A stretch of 64,000 bases of DNA from an uncultured Maribacter sp. (lineage in GTDB: Bacteria > Bacteroidota > Bacteroidia > Flavobacteriales > Flavobacteriaceae), in NCBI RefSeq assembly GCF_947496775.1, contig NZ_CANMDU010000001.1, forward strand, positions 434,001 through 498,000, read 5' to 3'. The notes under the pieces are model-generated. The model did no database searches, was not told the DNA's origin, and saw nothing but the letters and a program-made list of their open reading frames with translations. The translations under genes and the position numbers were made by a program. This document shows, piece by piece, positions 25,658-32,845 of this stretch (positions within the stretch are counted from its first letter, which is position 1; every line of letters begins with the position of its first letter).

Positions 25658-26365
25658 TTATTCTTTTAATAATCTTTTGATATCCTCTTTTAAAATTGAT
25701 ATCTGTTCCTTTTCTCCCTCTTTATTTTCGCCTTGATCTTCCGTAATGGTTCCTCTGTAATAAATCATGGGGTTATTCGCAGCGTCTAACCTAGACCGCA
25801 TAAATCCGTTTTTATCTACAAGTGCAAACATTCCAGAATGTTCAAAGCCACCTGGAACCTCTGGAGCTTCTTTTGCAATAATATAAAAGCCCTTATTTGC
25901 TAATTCATAAATCTTATCCCTTTCTCCTGTAAGCAAATGCCAATCTAAATTAGTTATTCCATATTTTTCTGCATATTCTTTCAATACTATTGGAGTATCA
26001 TATTCTGGATTAATGGTAAAAGAAGCAACTCCAAAATTTTGAAAATCTTTAAACTCATTCTTAATCTCAACAAGATTACGACTCATAATAGGACAAATAG
26101 AAGGACATGTTGTAAAGAAAAACTCTACCACATACACCTTACCTAAATAATCTTTATTTGTAATTACTAAACTATCCTGATTGATAAATGAAAATTCTGG
26201 CACCTTTTTGCGTTCCCCATTCGACTCTATAAAAGACAAACGACTCATTCTATCTTTCTGAACTACTGTTCCACTTTGCATTCTTTCTATAATTCTCGGT
26301 ATAAAGATGATACCAAAAACCAAAACCACAAAAGAAACCCAAACATAGGTATATTTATTTTTCAT
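25658..26365 (-). CDS. sco1: SCO1/SenC family copper chaperone for cytochrome oxidase
   Basis: A 235-residue protein anchored by an N-terminal helix (YVWVSFVVLVFGIIFI), with a thioredoxin fold. The copper/thiol motif CPSIC is in FFTTCPSICPIMSRN. The third ligand His is in GGFEHSGMFALVDKNG. SCO proteins deliver copper to, or reduce the thiols of, the CuA site in oxidase subunit II; here the likely client is the CoxB encoded at 54145-55203. The gene is 2 bp after the cysteine-free paralogue and 1 bp before DUF420. Confidence 0.95.
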   Translation of the reverse strand: MKNKYTYVWVSFVVLVFGIIFIPRIIERMQSGTVVQKDRMSRLSFIESNGERKKVPEFSFINQDSLVITNKDYLGKVYVVEFFFTTCPSICPIMSRNLVEIKNEFKDFQNFGVASFTINPEYDTPIVLKEYAEKYGITNLDWHLLTGERDKIYELANKGFYIIAKEAPEVPGGFEHSGMFALVDKNGFMRSRLDAANNPMIYYRGTITEDQGENKEGEKEQISILKEDIKRLLKE

Positions 26366-26367
26366 TT

Positions 26368-26997
26368 TTAATTTCTTACTGCAGCATTCTTTTTTAAGGC
26401 CATACGATATTCCGCTAAGATAATCTTTACATCATCTTCCATTTTATTGTTTAAATCAGCAACAGAATTTGCATTAAAGCCATATTTAGTTCCCTCGTCC
26501 TTATCATCCGTCCTTCCTCTTAAATTTAAATCTTTATCTACTATAAAAACATAAGGTGTAGCATAATTTTTATCTAGCTCTAAATTTGTCTTTAAGCTAT
26601 TAAATTGCGATTGTACATCTTCTATTTCTGCAAAAACAAAATGCCATTTACTTATAGTTGATAAAGCAGAAAGCTCTTTTTTTAACACTTCTACTTCCTC
26701 TTCCATTCCTTTAGGAACAACCATTACAAATTGAAAATCCTTAAATGCAAAAAAACGTTTATATATCTTTTGATTAAGGTTAAACGCAGCTCCTTTTTTA
26801 TTGTCCAAGTTATTCCCTAAAAAACCTAATATGGTTATTTTATTCTTAAAAGAAACTTGAGCATCCAACTTAGAAACATTCCTAATTTCTTTAGTTAGAG
26901 TTGGTAATTTTCCAAAATTATTAACTCCAGATGCAAAAAAAAGGTAAGCCACCACAGGAAGCACGAAAAGCACTACTAAAACAAAAACTTTTTTCAT
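26368..26997 (-). CDS. Thioredoxin-fold SCO/TlpA-like paralogue lacking cysteines
   Basis: A 209-residue protein from the ATG at 26995-26997; a TTG five codons upstream is less likely. It has an N-terminal membrane anchor (VFVLVVLFVLPVVAYLFF). A soluble domain follows with SCO/TlpA-like strands: NKITILGFLGNN, FQFVMVVPKG, and ATPYVFIVDKDLNLRGRTDD (the usual SCO strand-turn-strand). I find no cysteine anywhere in the chain, so it cannot bind copper through CxxxC or do thiol exchange. It directly precedes sco1, so it may be a scaffold or regulator of SCO1. Function unknown. Confidence 0.7.
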   Translation of the reverse strand: MKKVFVLVVLFVLPVVAYLFFASGVNNFGKLPTLTKEIRNVSKLDAQVSFKNKITILGFLGNNLDNKKGAAFNLNQKIYKRFFAFKDFQFVMVVPKGMEEEVEVLKKELSALSTISKWHFVFAEIEDVQSQFNSLKTNLELDKNYATPYVFIVDKDLNLRGRTDDKDEGTKYGFNANSVADLNNKMEDDVKIILAEYRMALKKNAAVRN

Positions 26998-27022
26998 ATG
27001 TTCACTATCCAATAAAACTATG

Positions 27023-27030
27023 CAAAAATA
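27023..27030 (-). promoter_or_regulatory. Possible -7 element for the sco1 cluster
   Basis: TATTTTTG on the minus strand fits TAnnTTTG, 25 nt before the ATG at 26997 and directly after the terminator stem of the cox genes. I see no convincing -33 element. Confidence 0.35.
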
Positions 27031-27031
27031 A

Positions 27032-27057
27032 AAAAGACGGTGATTAAACCGTCTTTT
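27032..27057 (-). terminator. Terminator after the oxidase subunit IV gene
   Basis: A 10-bp stem AAAAGACGGT / ACCGTCTTTT has a 6-nt loop and a T-rich tail on the minus strand. It separates the ctaB-coxIII-subunit IV run from the sco1 cluster. Confidence 0.88.
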
Positions 27058-27080
27058 ATTCTGTTAATTCTATATATTCT

Positions 27081-27464
27081 TTAGAAGTTCCAAGTAACGA
27101 AACCATCCTTATATACATTGTATATATAATCTGCTTCAGTAAGCAAGATAAATGTTAAATAAAGAACCAAAAATATAGGTGTCCATACAATGGCTCTTCT
27201 AAAAGCCGATTTTTCATCTCTTAAGTGCATAAAGTCCCATGCAATATAATATGCTTTTACCAAGGTAAGAATAATAAAAATCCAGTTTAATAATTTCATA
27301 CCAAGAACAGATGTTCCTGTAAGAGATTCTGGTTTAATAATACCCAGTATTACTTCTATTGCCGTAATAAATGTTAAAAAAGCTAATACACCCCATATCT
27401 TTTGGGTATTATTTTTAAACTTCCAAAGACCTCTAAAAATTTCTAATTTGTGTGCGTGTGCCAT
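27081..27464 (-). CDS. Cytochrome c oxidase subunit IV family protein
   Basis: A 127-residue membrane protein with three predicted helices (IWGVLAFLTFITAIEVILGI; LLNWIFIILTLVKAYYIAWDFMHL; IVWTPIFLVLYLTFILLTEADYIY), the pattern of the small COX4_pro/CyoD-like subunit of bacterial caa3-type oxidases. The conserved AYYIAWDFMHLRDEK is present. It helps stabilise the oxidase rather than catalyse. It follows the large subunit III gene by 51 bp and is the last gene before the terminator at 27032. Confidence 0.9.
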   Translation of the reverse strand: MAHAHKLEIFRGLWKFKNNTQKIWGVLAFLTFITAIEVILGIIKPESLTGTSVLGMKLLNWIFIILTLVKAYYIAWDFMHLRDEKSAFRRAIVWTPIFLVLYLTFILLTEADYIYNVYKDGFVTWNF

Positions 27465-27478
27465 TATTTATGCTTTAA

Positions 27479-27496
27479 ATTTCTATATATAGAAAT
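27479..27496. repeat. 18-bp perfect palindrome between subunit III and subunit IV genes
   Basis: ATTTCTATA/TATAGAAAT is perfectly self-complementary and fills a third of the 51-bp gap. It could be an mRNA processing or stability hairpin. It is AT-rich, so chance is not excluded. Confidence 0.4.
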
Positions 27497-27515
27497 GTAT
27501 ATCTATATTTTATTA

Positions 27516-28493
27516 TTAAACTAAGTAGAAAAATGTAAATACAAATACCCAAACTAAATCTACAAAGTGCCAGTATAATCCAACTTTCTCTACCATTTCA
27601 TAATGCCCTCTGCGTTCATACGTACCAAGAACCACATTAAAGAAAATTATAAGGTTTATTATTACCCCTGACAATACGTGAAAACCGTGAAAACCTGTAA
27701 TAAAGAAAAAGAAATCCGCAAATAACCTACTACCATATTCATTATGAATAAGATTGGCCCCTTCTACAACCTGAGTAGCACTTTTAAGCTTTGCTAACGA
27801 TTCTTCTCTAGAAAGCAAGGTCTTATGTCCTTTTTCATTTATTGTTTCTGTACGTACTAAAATATTTGAATTTGCTTTAAACCCTTTTACTACTTCGTTC
27901 ACAGTATAACTTGGTAAACTACCTTCCCCATAGAACCAAACACCATTTTTGCTTTGATGCTCTGCTCTCTCTCCAGGAATTGCAACAGCAAAATCACTTA
28001 AAGCAGCGCGTTCTCCTGTATCTGCTTTAACAAATTGCAATATTCTTCCTCCTTTAGTTTCCAAAGCACCTTTGTCTCCTTTTATAAAGGTATTCCACTC
28101 CCATGCTTGCGAACCAACGAATATAGCTCCACCTATTACGGTTAAAAACATATACCATATAACCTTGTTCTTTTGCATTTTATGACCTGCATCTACAGCA
28201 AGAACCATAGTCACAGAAGACATAATTAAAATAAAAGTCATTAGTGCTACGTATATCATTGGGTAGCTACCATGTGTAAATGGAACGTGCGTAAAAACTT
28301 CATCAGCTATTGGCCAAGTTTCTATAAATTTAAAACGTGAAAATCCGTAAGCTGCAAGAAATCCTGAAAATGTTAGGGCATCTGAGACTAGGAAAAACCA
28401 CATCATCATTTTACCATAACTTGCTCCTAAGGGTTGGTGACTACCGCCATTCCAAACATTTTCTTCTGTACCTGTTGTTACCGTTGTACTCAT
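27516..28493 (-). CDS. Cytochrome c oxidase subunit III, long form with hydrophilic insertion
   Basis: A 325-residue protein. The N-terminal helices (MMMWFFLVSDALTFSGFLAAYG; YPMIYVALMTFILIMSSVTMVLA; IWYMFLTVIGGAIFVGSQAWEW) and the C-terminal helices (FADFFFFITGFHGFHVLSGVIIN; VGLYWHFVDLVWVFVFTFFYL) are classic COX3, including the family motif GFHGFHV and WHFVDLVW. Between the third and fourth helices is a soluble insertion of about 100 residues (roughly 140-245), starting FIKGDKGALE. The insert is not part of the minimal fold and probably faces one side of the membrane. A second, shorter subunit III-type protein is encoded just upstream. Confidence 0.93.
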   Translation of the reverse strand: MSTTVTTGTEENVWNGGSHQPLGASYGKMMMWFFLVSDALTFSGFLAAYGFSRFKFIETWPIADEVFTHVPFTHGSYPMIYVALMTFILIMSSVTMVLAVDAGHKMQKNKVIWYMFLTVIGGAIFVGSQAWEWNTFIKGDKGALETKGGRILQFVKADTGERAALSDFAVAIPGERAEHQSKNGVWFYGEGSLPSYTVNEVVKGFKANSNILVRTETINEKGHKTLLSREESLAKLKSATQVVEGANLIHNEYGSRLFADFFFFITGFHGFHVLSGVIINLIIFFNVVLGTYERRGHYEMVEKVGLYWHFVDLVWVFVFTFFYLV

Positions 28494-28590
28494 AAAAAGA
28501 TTACTATATTAATAGAATTTCGACAAAAATACTTTTTTTTTTGACTAAGAAAAAGTGATTCTCTATCAAAACCTAATTTATTTAAAAATA

Positions 28591-29172
28591 TTACTCTACA
28601 ATAGTCATAAAGAGGATTAAATATACCCACAGCAGGCCTAAGAAATGCCAAAAAATGCCCCCAAGCGAAACTCCAAGTATATCTTCCGAGGAATATTTCC
28701 CTTTAATTTGATTGTACAAGACTACCAATAAAGATATTATTCCTGCTACTACATGTGCAATATGCACCATAGCTATTAAAAATATATAAGACATTTTTAT
28801 ACTACTAGTAGGCCCTGTGAAGTAGTAGCCTTGGGCTACCATCTCCGAAAACCCCTTAAACTGAAAGACTATAAAAACAACCCCCAACAAAAGAGTTACC
28901 CATAATAGCGCGGTGCCTTGTTTTCCTTTGTTAGTTTCAATAGCTTTTTTTGCCAAAAAATAAGTTACACTACTAATTATAATAATAAGCGTACTAATAT
29001 AAAAAGATGTTGGTAAGTTAAATTCCTTTATCCAATCTTCCCTTTTGCTACTAATAATATACGCACTTGTCCACCCAGCAAACCCCATAAGCAAACTAAC
29101 AATACCAAACAAAAGCATCATTTTTTTTGCTCTACTATTTTTCTCTTTCTCCGTTCCTTGTGTTAAATCCAT
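28591..29172 (-). CDS. Heme-copper oxidase subunit III family protein, short form
   Basis: A 193-residue protein with five predicted membrane helices. The family-typical end is present: YIFLIAMVHIAHVVAGI and GIFWHFLGLLWVYLILF (the WHFxxLLW motif). It corresponds to the five-helix CyoC/CtaE type without the insertion seen in the neighbouring long form. It starts 5 bp after ctaB. Whether both subunit III-type proteins enter the same oxidase is not decided by the sequence. Confidence 0.9.
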   Translation of the reverse strand: MDLTQGTEKEKNSRAKKMMLLFGIVSLLMGFAGWTSAYIISSKREDWIKEFNLPTSFYISTLIIIISSVTYFLAKKAIETNKGKQGTALLWVTLLLGVVFIVFQFKGFSEMVAQGYYFTGPTSSIKMSYIFLIAMVHIAHVVAGIISLLVVLYNQIKGKYSSEDILGVSLGGIFWHFLGLLWVYLILFMTIVE

Positions 29173-29177
29173 TGGTA

Positions 29178-30077
29178 TTATATAAATTTATCAATAACAT
29201 AAACTATTTGTATTAGTGTAATATAACTTACACTAGCGAGCATTAATTTCCTTGCGGACGGATTATCCCTTTTCTCGTACAATTTAAATGCGTACACTAA
29301 CATAACAACACCCATTACAAAAACAATAACTGCAGCAACAATAGATAAATGCAATCTTCCTGTAAAACCGAAAGCAGGGATTACAGATACCACAATCATC
29401 CAAATAGTATACATTATTATCTGTAAAGCTGTTCCTTTATCTTTTTTACCTGTTGGCAACATCTTAAAACCACCTTTTTTATAATCCTCATCTAACATCC
29501 AAGCTAATGCCCAAAAATGAGGAAATTGCCAAAAAAATTGAATCATAAATAAGGTTCCAGGCTCAACACCAAAATCATTTGTTGCCGCTACCCAACCCAA
29601 CATGAAAGGAATTGCCCCAGGAAAAGCTCCCACAAAAACAGACAAAGGTGTTTTTGTTTTAAGAGGTGTATACACACTGGTGTAAAGAAAAATAGAAATT
29701 GCCCCAAACATTGCTGTTTTAGGATTTAGAATATATAATGAAATAATTCCTATTACCGTTAAAACAACAGCCATGATCATAGCTTTATTAACAGATATCC
29801 TTCCTGCTGGTATAGGTCTGTTTTTAGTCCTATTCATTAAAGCATCTAAATCTTTTTCAATGATTTGATTGTATGCATTAGAGGCTCCAACCATGCAATA
29901 CCCTCCAAAAGCCAATAGTATAATTGCCCAAAAATCGATTTCAGTAGCACCTAAAAGATATCCTGCAATAGAAGAAAAAACAACACTTACAGCAAGTCTT
30001 GCTTTCGTAATTTCTTTAAAATCAGCAAATAACAATCCAAAAGAATTACTCTTTACCGAGCTAGTTACAGTCTTCAT
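29178..30077 (-). CDS. ctaB: Protoheme IX farnesyltransferase (heme O synthase)
   Basis: CtaB/CyoE attaches a farnesyl group to heme b to make heme O, the precursor of heme A for caa3-type oxidases. The start is the ATG at 30075-30077 (299 aa); the TTG 13 codons upstream overlaps the promoter. The prenyltransferase signature is NAYNQIIEKDLDALMNRTKNRPIP-like, with the Asp-rich pair in KDLDALM and RTKNRP. A second Asp-containing loop follows WMLDEDYKKGG. There are about eight to nine membrane helices. It heads a run with subunits III, III and IV and so sits with its client enzyme. Confidence 0.96.
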   Translation of the reverse strand: MKTVTSSVKSNSFGLLFADFKEITKARLAVSVVFSSIAGYLLGATEIDFWAIILLAFGGYCMVGASNAYNQIIEKDLDALMNRTKNRPIPAGRISVNKAMIMAVVLTVIGIISLYILNPKTAMFGAISIFLYTSVYTPLKTKTPLSVFVGAFPGAIPFMLGWVAATNDFGVEPGTLFMIQFFWQFPHFWALAWMLDEDYKKGGFKMLPTGKKDKGTALQIIMYTIWMIVVSVIPAFGFTGRLHLSIVAAVIVFVMGVVMLVYAFKLYEKRDNPSARKLMLASVSYITLIQIVYVIDKFI

Positions 30078-30101
30078 TTCTAATATTCTAGTCAAGGGCT
30101 G

Positions 30102-30133
30102 CAAATATAAGTCCAAGTCTAATTCCTCACAAA
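30102..30133 (-). promoter_or_regulatory. Promoter of ctaB and the cox accessory operon
   Basis: TTTG (30130-30133), exactly 20 nt, then TATATTTG (30102-30109) on the minus strand: a full match to the Bacteroidetes -33/-7 consensus. The ctaB ATG begins 25 nt beyond the -7 element. Confidence 0.75.
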
Positions 30134-30250
30134 GATTTACTTCAATTAAATTCTATTTTTACATGCAGAAATATTTTATAATACAATGAAAACGAATTAT
30201 TTACACCTATATATACATTACTATCCCAAATAATTTAATATAAAAAAGAA

Positions 30251-30281
30251 AAATGGCTATGAAATTTACACATAGCCATTT
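30251..30281 (-). terminator. Terminator after the first TonB-like gene
   Basis: An 11-bp stem AAATGGCTATG / CATAGCCATTT with a 9-nt loop is followed on the minus strand by a T-rich tail. It ends 13 bp beyond the TonB gene stop. Confidence 0.88.
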
Positions 30282-30294
30282 AAATACTAAACTT

Positions 30295-31098
30295 TTAATT
30301 TAACTGAAAATTTATAGGAATGCTAAAGGGCACTTTTACTGGCACCCCTCTTTGTTTTCCTGGTGTCATTTTAGGTAATTTCCCAATTATCCTAGCCGCC
30401 TCATTTTCTAATAATTTATGAGGTCCTCGTAATTCTATGTCTGAAATATATCCGTTTTTACCAATTCTAAAGCCTACATATACTTTTCCTCTTATATTCA
30501 TCTCCTTAGCAGCATCTGGATACCTAAAATTTTTTTGAATATGCCTTTGTATTTTATCTGTAAAACAAGCTAAACGTTCGCCTTGCTCTACATTTTCACA
30601 ACCAGGGAAAATTGGGGCATCTTCTACTAACCTAAAAACCATCTCTTCTATTACAGGAGGGTCCTTTACAAATTCAATATCACCAGGCTTTAAATCCATT
30701 GAGGAATCATCCGCAGGTATATCTATAAACTCTTCTTCTCCAGTGTCATTGTCATAATCATTCTCAACAACTTTAAACACTGGGTCTTTAATTTTTTTCT
30801 GAGTTACAAGTTTTTCCTTTGGAACTTTTTCCTCCACAATATACGTGTCGGGATAAAATTCTAAAACCTCTTCAATAGCATCCGTTTGGGCAACTTCCTT
30901 GGATTTTAAATTTTCAAAAGAAGCTTCCAAAGCAAAATAAACCAAACTCATGGCTATTATTAACCCAAACTGGAATCTTGTAGACCCTCTTTTTTGTAAA
31001 TTTACACTGTGCTTGCCATTTCTATGGCTTGTGCTGGTACTCTTTCCGCTATTCTCATTGCCGTGAGAATTAGCTGTGTTACTTGCATTTTTATTCAT
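30295..31098 (-). CDS. TonB family energy transducer-like protein, copy 1
   Basis: A 267-residue protein. A cytoplasmic Ser/His/Asn-rich N-terminus (about 45 residues, SHGNENSGKSTSTSHRNGKH) precedes the membrane anchor GLIIAMSLVYFALEASFE. An acidic periplasmic linker follows, and then a TonB C-terminal domain (about 175-267) with FPGCENVEQGERLACFTDKIQRHI, FRYPDAAKEM, RGKVYVGFRIGKNGY and PGKQRGVPVKVPFSIPINF. TonB links proton-motive force to outer-membrane receptors. No ExbB/ExbD gene is nearby. It is a tandem paralogue of the next gene and has its own terminator. A CCCGAT dyad sits in its leader. Confidence 0.9.
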   Translation of the reverse strand: MNKNASNTANSHGNENSGKSTSTSHRNGKHSVNLQKRGSTRFQFGLIIAMSLVYFALEASFENLKSKEVAQTDAIEEVLEFYPDTYIVEEKVPKEKLVTQKKIKDPVFKVVENDYDNDTGEEEFIDIPADDSSMDLKPGDIEFVKDPPVIEEMVFRLVEDAPIFPGCENVEQGERLACFTDKIQRHIQKNFRYPDAAKEMNIRGKVYVGFRIGKNGYISDIELRGPHKLLENEAARIIGKLPKMTPGKQRGVPVKVPFSIPINFQLN

Positions 31099-31114
31099 AA
31101 TATTACGTTTTAGA

Positions 31115-31127
31115 CCCGATTATCGGG
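31115..31127. promoter_or_regulatory. Palindrome in the leader of the first TonB-like gene
   Basis: CCCGAT-T-ATCGGG is a perfect 13-nt dyad 17 bp upstream of the ATG. It is GC-rich against an AT-rich background, so it could be an operator or a leader hairpin. No known regulator site is matched with confidence. Confidence 0.4.
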
Positions 31128-31168
31128 ATTGTTATAATTATGTTAAAATACAATAAGCGTACCAAAAA

Positions 31169-31196
31169 AAAATCCCAAGCCTAGGCTTGGGATTTT
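31169..31196 (-). terminator. Terminator after the second TonB-like gene
   Basis: A perfect 28-nt palindrome centred on CCTAGG (AAAATCCCAAGCCT and its complement) is followed by eight or more T on the minus strand. Confidence 0.92.
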
Positions 31197-31217
31197 ACAT
31201 ATTTTATATGGAATATT

Positions 31218-31922
31218 TTACTGCAACTTGAACGTAATTGGAATACTAAATGGTACTCTTACCGCTCTTCCTCTTTGCTTACCAGGAGTCATTTTTGGTA
31301 ATTTACCAATAATCCTTGCAGCTTCTTTTTCTAAGTTTTTATCCGGTCCACGCATTCTAACACCACCAATACTACCGTCTTTTTGTATAACAAACATTAC
31401 ACTAACACGACCTTGAACACCCATTTCCTGAGCAATTTCTGGGTAACGGAAGTTCTTACTAATGTGCTTTTGCATCATCTTGTTAAAACAAGCTCTCTTA
31501 TTACTTTCTTTTTCACAACCAGGGAAAACAGGCACATTTTCAATAACCGCAAAAGGTACATCTACATCATCAAAAACTTCTTCAACTTCAACATCTTCTA
31601 CTTCAATAACCTCTTCTTCTTGACTTGTTTCTGTTGACTCAATTACTGTCTCTTCAACCTCTTCCTCATCCTCAACAACTTCAATAATTTCTGGCGCAGC
31701 TGGTGGTGGTGGTGGTGGTGGAGTCTTAATTTGCTCTGTCATTGGAACTTCTTCATCTAAATCCTCATCTACATTCATAGAAACGTCATACTCATTTGTT
31801 TTTTCATACGTTTTCCATTCTAATGCTCGCCAAACAACTAACATAACTACAGCCAGCCCTATAACAAAGTACATGCTGCTATTTTTTGTTAAATCCGCTT
31901 TTGGATTCTTTTTAAGTTCCAT
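31218..31922 (-). CDS. TonB family energy transducer-like protein, copy 2
   Basis: A 234-residue protein. It has a short cytoplasmic start (KKNPKADLTKNSS), a membrane anchor (YFVIGLAVVMLVVWRALEW), an extremely acidic linker with a seven-proline run encoded by a GGT repeat (31700-31722), and the TonB C-terminal domain (about 130-234). That domain matches copy 1 nearly motif for motif: VPVFPGCEKESNKRACF, NFRYPEIAQEMG, GKLPKMTPGKQRG, VPFSIPITF. It carries the shorter and more typical N-terminus of the two. A promoter (31944-31976) and a strong terminator (31169-31196) make it a single-gene unit. Confidence 0.92.
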   Translation of the reverse strand: MELKKNPKADLTKNSSMYFVIGLAVVMLVVWRALEWKTYEKTNEYDVSMNVDEDLDEEVPMTEQIKTPPPPPPPAAPEIIEVVEDEEEVEETVIESTETSQEEEVIEVEDVEVEEVFDDVDVPFAVIENVPVFPGCEKESNKRACFNKMMQKHISKNFRYPEIAQEMGVQGRVSVMFVIQKDGSIGGVRMRGPDKNLEKEAARIIGKLPKMTPGKQRGRAVRVPFSIPITFKLQ

Positions 31923-31943
31923 ATTTATATAATTTAGTGATTG

Positions 31944-31976
31944 CTAATTTAACTAATATTTTTTTACAAATCCAAA
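31944..31976 (-). promoter_or_regulatory. Probable promoter of the second TonB-like gene
   Basis: TTTG (31973-31976), 21 nt, then TAAATTAG (31944-31951; one mismatch to TAnnTTTG) on the minus strand, 21 nt before the ATG. Confidence 0.5.
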
Positions 31977-31978
31977 TA

Positions 31979-32377
31979 CTATTTCCATTTTAACGCCCAT
32001 TTCTTTGAAAAATAGATTTTTGTAATAGCTCCTCCAAAAATTGCACCTATACTATTTGCCAACCCATCCAACACATCTCCTTGTCTATCAGCAGTATATA
32101 CGGATTGAATAACTTCAATAACCATACCAAAAACAATTGCAACGCAAATCATTACAAATAAAGCTTTTATTAGGGAAGTTGAGCCTTGAGTTTTCTCTCT
32201 TATAGCAAACACCCCTAAAACTACAGCCATAAAGTAAAAAGTAAAATGAACGGCTTTATCTAGGTGAGGGATATTAAAACTTGGCGTACTTACCTCCGAA
32301 AAAGAAAATAAGCTGGAAAATGTTACGAACACCATCCAGCTTAAAAATGCGATTCTAAATATATATTTCTTAAGCAC
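31979..32377 (-). CDS. VanZ family membrane protein
   Basis: A 132-residue protein with four predicted membrane helices and the VanZ-like pattern: IPHLDKAVHFTFYFMAVVLGVFA (the conserved D-K-x2-H-F), then GMVIEVIQSVYTADRQGDVLDGLANSIGAIFGGAI (E-x2-Q, then GDxxDxxxNxxGxxxG). VanZ-fold proteins are small membrane proteins of mostly unknown role; one is linked to teicoplanin resistance in enterococci, but no van genes are present here. It overlaps the gcvH end by 8 bp, so it is coupled to it, an arrangement I recall as common in Flavobacteria. Confidence 0.9.
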   Translation of the reverse strand: MLKKYIFRIAFLSWMVFVTFSSLFSFSEVSTPSFNIPHLDKAVHFTFYFMAVVLGVFAIREKTQGSTSLIKALFVMICVAIVFGMVIEVIQSVYTADRQGDVLDGLANSIGAIFGGAITKIYFSKKWALKWK

Positions 32378-32750
32378 CTATCAGTTCTTTGTAACCCGCA
32401 TCATTCAACAACCCATCTATCTGCGCTGGATCACTAATCTTTATTTTGATCATCCAACCTTCCCCATAAGGATCCGTGTTTACTTTTTCTGGTTCTTCTT
32501 CTAAACCTTCATTAAAAGCTATTATTTCTCCAGATAATGGCAAGAACAAGTCCGAAACCGTTTTAACAGCCTCTACAGTACCGAAAACCTCATCTTGGTC
32601 TAGGGTTTCATCTAATGTTTCAACTTCAACATACACTATATCACCAAGCTCACTTTGCGCAAAGTCTGTTATTCCTACCGTAGCAATATCTCCTTCCACA
32701 CTTATCCACTCGTGATCTTTTGTATATTTTAATTCTGCTGGTATATTCAT
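32370..32750 (-). CDS. gcvH: Glycine cleavage system H protein
   Basis: GcvH (126 aa) is the lipoyl-bearing shuttle of the glycine cleavage complex, carrying the aminomethyl group between the P, T and L proteins. The lipoyl-lysine is K63 in EAVKTVSDL, and the family ending NTDPYGEGWMIKI is present. The genes for P, T and L are not in this window, so gcvH is unlinked here. A strong own promoter lies at 32775-32807, separating it from sprA upstream. Confidence 0.97.
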   Translation of the reverse strand: MNIPAELKYTKDHEWISVEGDIATVGITDFAQSELGDIVYVEVETLDETLDQDEVFGTVEAVKTVSDLFLPLSGEIIAFNEGLEEEPEKVNTDPYGEGWMIKIKISDPAQIDGLLNDAGYKELIGA

Positions 32751-32774
32751 TGATTTATTTTTTAATTAGCAAAA

Positions 32775-32807
32775 CAAATGTAAGGCATCTAAAAGTAGAA
32801 TTCCAAA
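32775..32807 (-). promoter_or_regulatory. Promoter of gcvH
   Basis: TTTG (32804-32807), 21 nt, then TACATTTG (32775-32782) on the minus strand: a full consensus match, 24 nt before the gcvH ATG. Confidence 0.75.
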
Positions 32808-32845
32808 AAAAATATTCATTCCAGAGGCTCCTAACAAAACTTACA

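Noticed and set aside
31700-31722. GGT repeat as a phase-variable microsatellite
   Set aside because: It is a triplet repeat encoding prolines in the TonB-type linker, so length changes stay in frame and would not switch the gene off.
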